DNA of 8,054 nucleotides from Gammaproteobacteria bacterium (lineage in GTDB: Bacteria; Pseudomonadota; Gammaproteobacteria; Nitrococcales; Nitrococcaceae), in NCBI GenBank assembly GCA_018334525.1, contig JAGXLT010000029.1, forward strand, positions 1 through 8,054, given 5' to 3'. The notes beneath the pieces are model-generated. The model was given only the letters and a program-made list of their open reading frames with translations. It searched no databases and was not told the origin of the DNA. A program made the position numbers and the translations under genes. Position 1 is the stretch's first letter, and every line of letters begins with the position of its first letter. Below, one piece after another: positions 6,958 to 8,054 of the stretch.

Positions 6958-8054
6958 AATTCGTGTTGGCGGGAAGGGGGCGACCCTGCGCTGCCATAAC
7001 ATTGCGCAGACCGTCTTCCACTTCTTCCACGTCAGCACAGGCAGCGCGTTCAAGTACCTTCGAGATACTCGGCGATGCCTCGCCACCCAGTACGCGTTGA
7101 ATGGGTTGATCCAGCCAGTCAAAGAACCGGCGCTGAATTTCATCACTCAAAAACCCGCCCCAGGATGTACCCAGTGGGCCTTGCTCTACGATCAGAACAT
7201 TATTGGTACGCTGAATACTTTCGCCCAGGGTGTCCCAGTCAATGCCGGCGCGGTCCAGGCTGCGCATATCGATCACTTCGGCATCCACACCCAGCGTTTC
7301 TGCCGCGGTGCAGCAGCGTTCAACCATTGATAAATAGCTGATCACCGTTACTGCACTGCCCGCGCGAACAACTTTGGCTTTGCCAAGCGGAATGAAGTAG
7401 TCCAAATCGTCGGTGGGTGATGGGAAGCGCGCGTTGTAGAGATCGGTGTGCTCGATCACCAAAACGGGATCTTCACATTGCAACGCGCTATTCATGAGCC
7501 CCACATAATCATACGGTGTGCTGGGGGCCACAATCCGCCAGCCAGGAGAGGTCGCAAACAGACCGGCCGGGTCCATGGAGTGTTGCGAGCCATAACCGGT
7601 GCCCATGGCCACCTTCGTGCGAAGCACAAACGGCATGGCACTGTCTCCGCCAAACATATGCCGGGCCTTGGCGATCTGGTTGAAGACCTGATCAGCCGCC
7701 ACCCACATAAAATCGGGGTACATGAATTCGACAACCGGGCGATACCGCCCATCCATGGCAATGCCGCCGCCGAGTCCGGCAAACGCATTCTCGCTGATGG
7801 GGGTGCCTAAACAGCGGTCGGGGAAGTCTTCAGAAAGCCCGCGAGTTGCCCCGTTAGTGCCGCCTTTAAGGCGATGCACATCCTCGCCCATCACCACGAT
7901 GCGGTCATCTTCGTTCATCCGTCGGTGCATGACTTCGGCAACCGTATCCACAAACCGCCGCGGCTCCATCGTGCCGGTATAGGCCTCTTGTTCCACGTAT
8001 CGAGCACCTTTGAACTCAGAAAGATCGCCGCGAATATGCGCATCGCGGAAGTCA
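6956..8054 (-). CDS. 2-oxoacid dehydrogenase E1 component, beta region (5'-truncated; possibly fused alpha/beta)
   Basis: TPP-dependent decarboxylase part of the complex. Seen: the beta-subunit pattern GEDV (7888-7877), GGTNGATRGL, GTPISEN with the conserved active-site Glu (codon 7792-7790), RPVVEFMYPDF, a GSQHS motif, PGWRIVAPSTPYDYVGL, EQGPLGTSWGG, and an end (VLERAACADVEEVEDGL) like E1-beta C-termini. A stand-alone E1-beta could start at ATG 7966 (MEPRRFVDTV) or GTG 7996, but neither has a strong ribosome-binding site, and the frame stays open through 8053 with DFRDAHIRGDLSEFKGARY, so this may be the beta half of a single-chain E1 whose TPP-binding alpha half lies beyond the right edge. 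The downstream E2 starts 13 bp after the stop. Pyruvate is the likeliest substrate given E2; acetoin or branched-chain 2-oxoacids remain possible. Confidence 0.9.
   Translation of the reverse strand, partial: DFRDAHIRGDLSEFKGARYVEQEAYTGTMEPRRFVDTVAEVMHRRMNEDDRIVVMGEDVHRLKGGTNGATRGLSEDFPDRCLGTPISENAFAGLGGGIAMDGRYRPVVEFMYPDFMWVAADQVFNQIAKARHMFGGDSAMPFVLRTKVAMGTGYGSQHSMDPAGLFATSPGWRIVAPSTPYDYVGLMNSALQCEDPVLVIEHTDLYNARFPSPTDDLDYFIPLGKAKVVRAGSAVTVISYLSMVERCCTAAETLGVDAEVIDMRSLDRAGIDWDTLGESIQRTNNVLIVEQGPLGTSWGGFLSDEIQRRFFDWLDQPIQRVLGGEASPSISKVLERAACADVEEVEDGLRNVMAAQGRPLPANTN

Noticed and set aside
6943..7146. N-terminal extension of E2
   Set aside because: It lies out of frame inside the conserved end of E1, and GTG 6942 has its own good ribosome-binding site and starts the lipoyl domain normally.
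6368..7330. Long plus-strand open frame of 320 codons across E2 and E1
   Set aside because: It is antisense to two clearly conserved enzymes, is low-complexity (Ser/Ala/Pro-rich) and has no recognisable domain; a by-product of GC-rich codon use.
1..8054. tRNA, rRNA, CRISPR, insertion sequence, attachment site or riboswitch
   Set aside because: No such pattern was seen; almost all bases are in recognised genes, and the largest spacer is the 101-bp divergent region.

Overview
The window looks like a chromosomal, metabolic stretch of a proteobacterium. The isocitrate lyase is of the E. coli AceA type. The 2-oxoacid dehydrogenase E2 and the MotA/MotB-like pair resemble alphaproteobacterial and marine gammaproteobacterial proteins. 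Class-level placement is inferred from remembered family patterns, not from a search. Genes are tightly packed, moderately GC-rich and free of mobile elements, tRNAs, rRNAs and CRISPR arrays.

Layout. Positions 1-2005 (+) carry a two-gene unit: the C-terminal part of a MotA/TolQ/ExbB-type proton-channel protein with a cytoplasmic coiled-coil tail, then a MotB/OmpA-type protein with one membrane helix, a very long predicted periplasmic coiled coil and a C-terminal peptidoglycan-binding domain. Together they look like an ion-driven, cell-wall-anchored stator of unknown function; they are not flagellar neighbours. Positions 1958-2908 (-) encode a LysR-family regulator whose 3' end overlaps the OmpA-type gene by 48 bp tail to tail. 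A 101-bp divergent intergenic region holding a LysR-type dyad separates it from isocitrate lyase (3010-4302, +), the first enzyme of the glyoxylate shunt. Convergent to that, on the minus strand, is an operon read from the right edge leftward: E1 (beta region, probably fused to an upstream alpha region and cut by the window), E2 (5749-6942) and E3 (4331-5728) of a 2-oxoacid dehydrogenase complex, most likely one forming acetyl-CoA.

Working together. The E1-E2-E3 operon would make acetyl-CoA from pyruvate or a related 2-oxoacid (or acetoin). The glyoxylate shunt lets the cell assimilate acetyl-CoA when growing on C2 compounds, and the divergent LysR protein is the obvious candidate to control isocitrate lyase. 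No malate synthase is visible. The least understood element is the MotA/MotB-like pair at the left edge.
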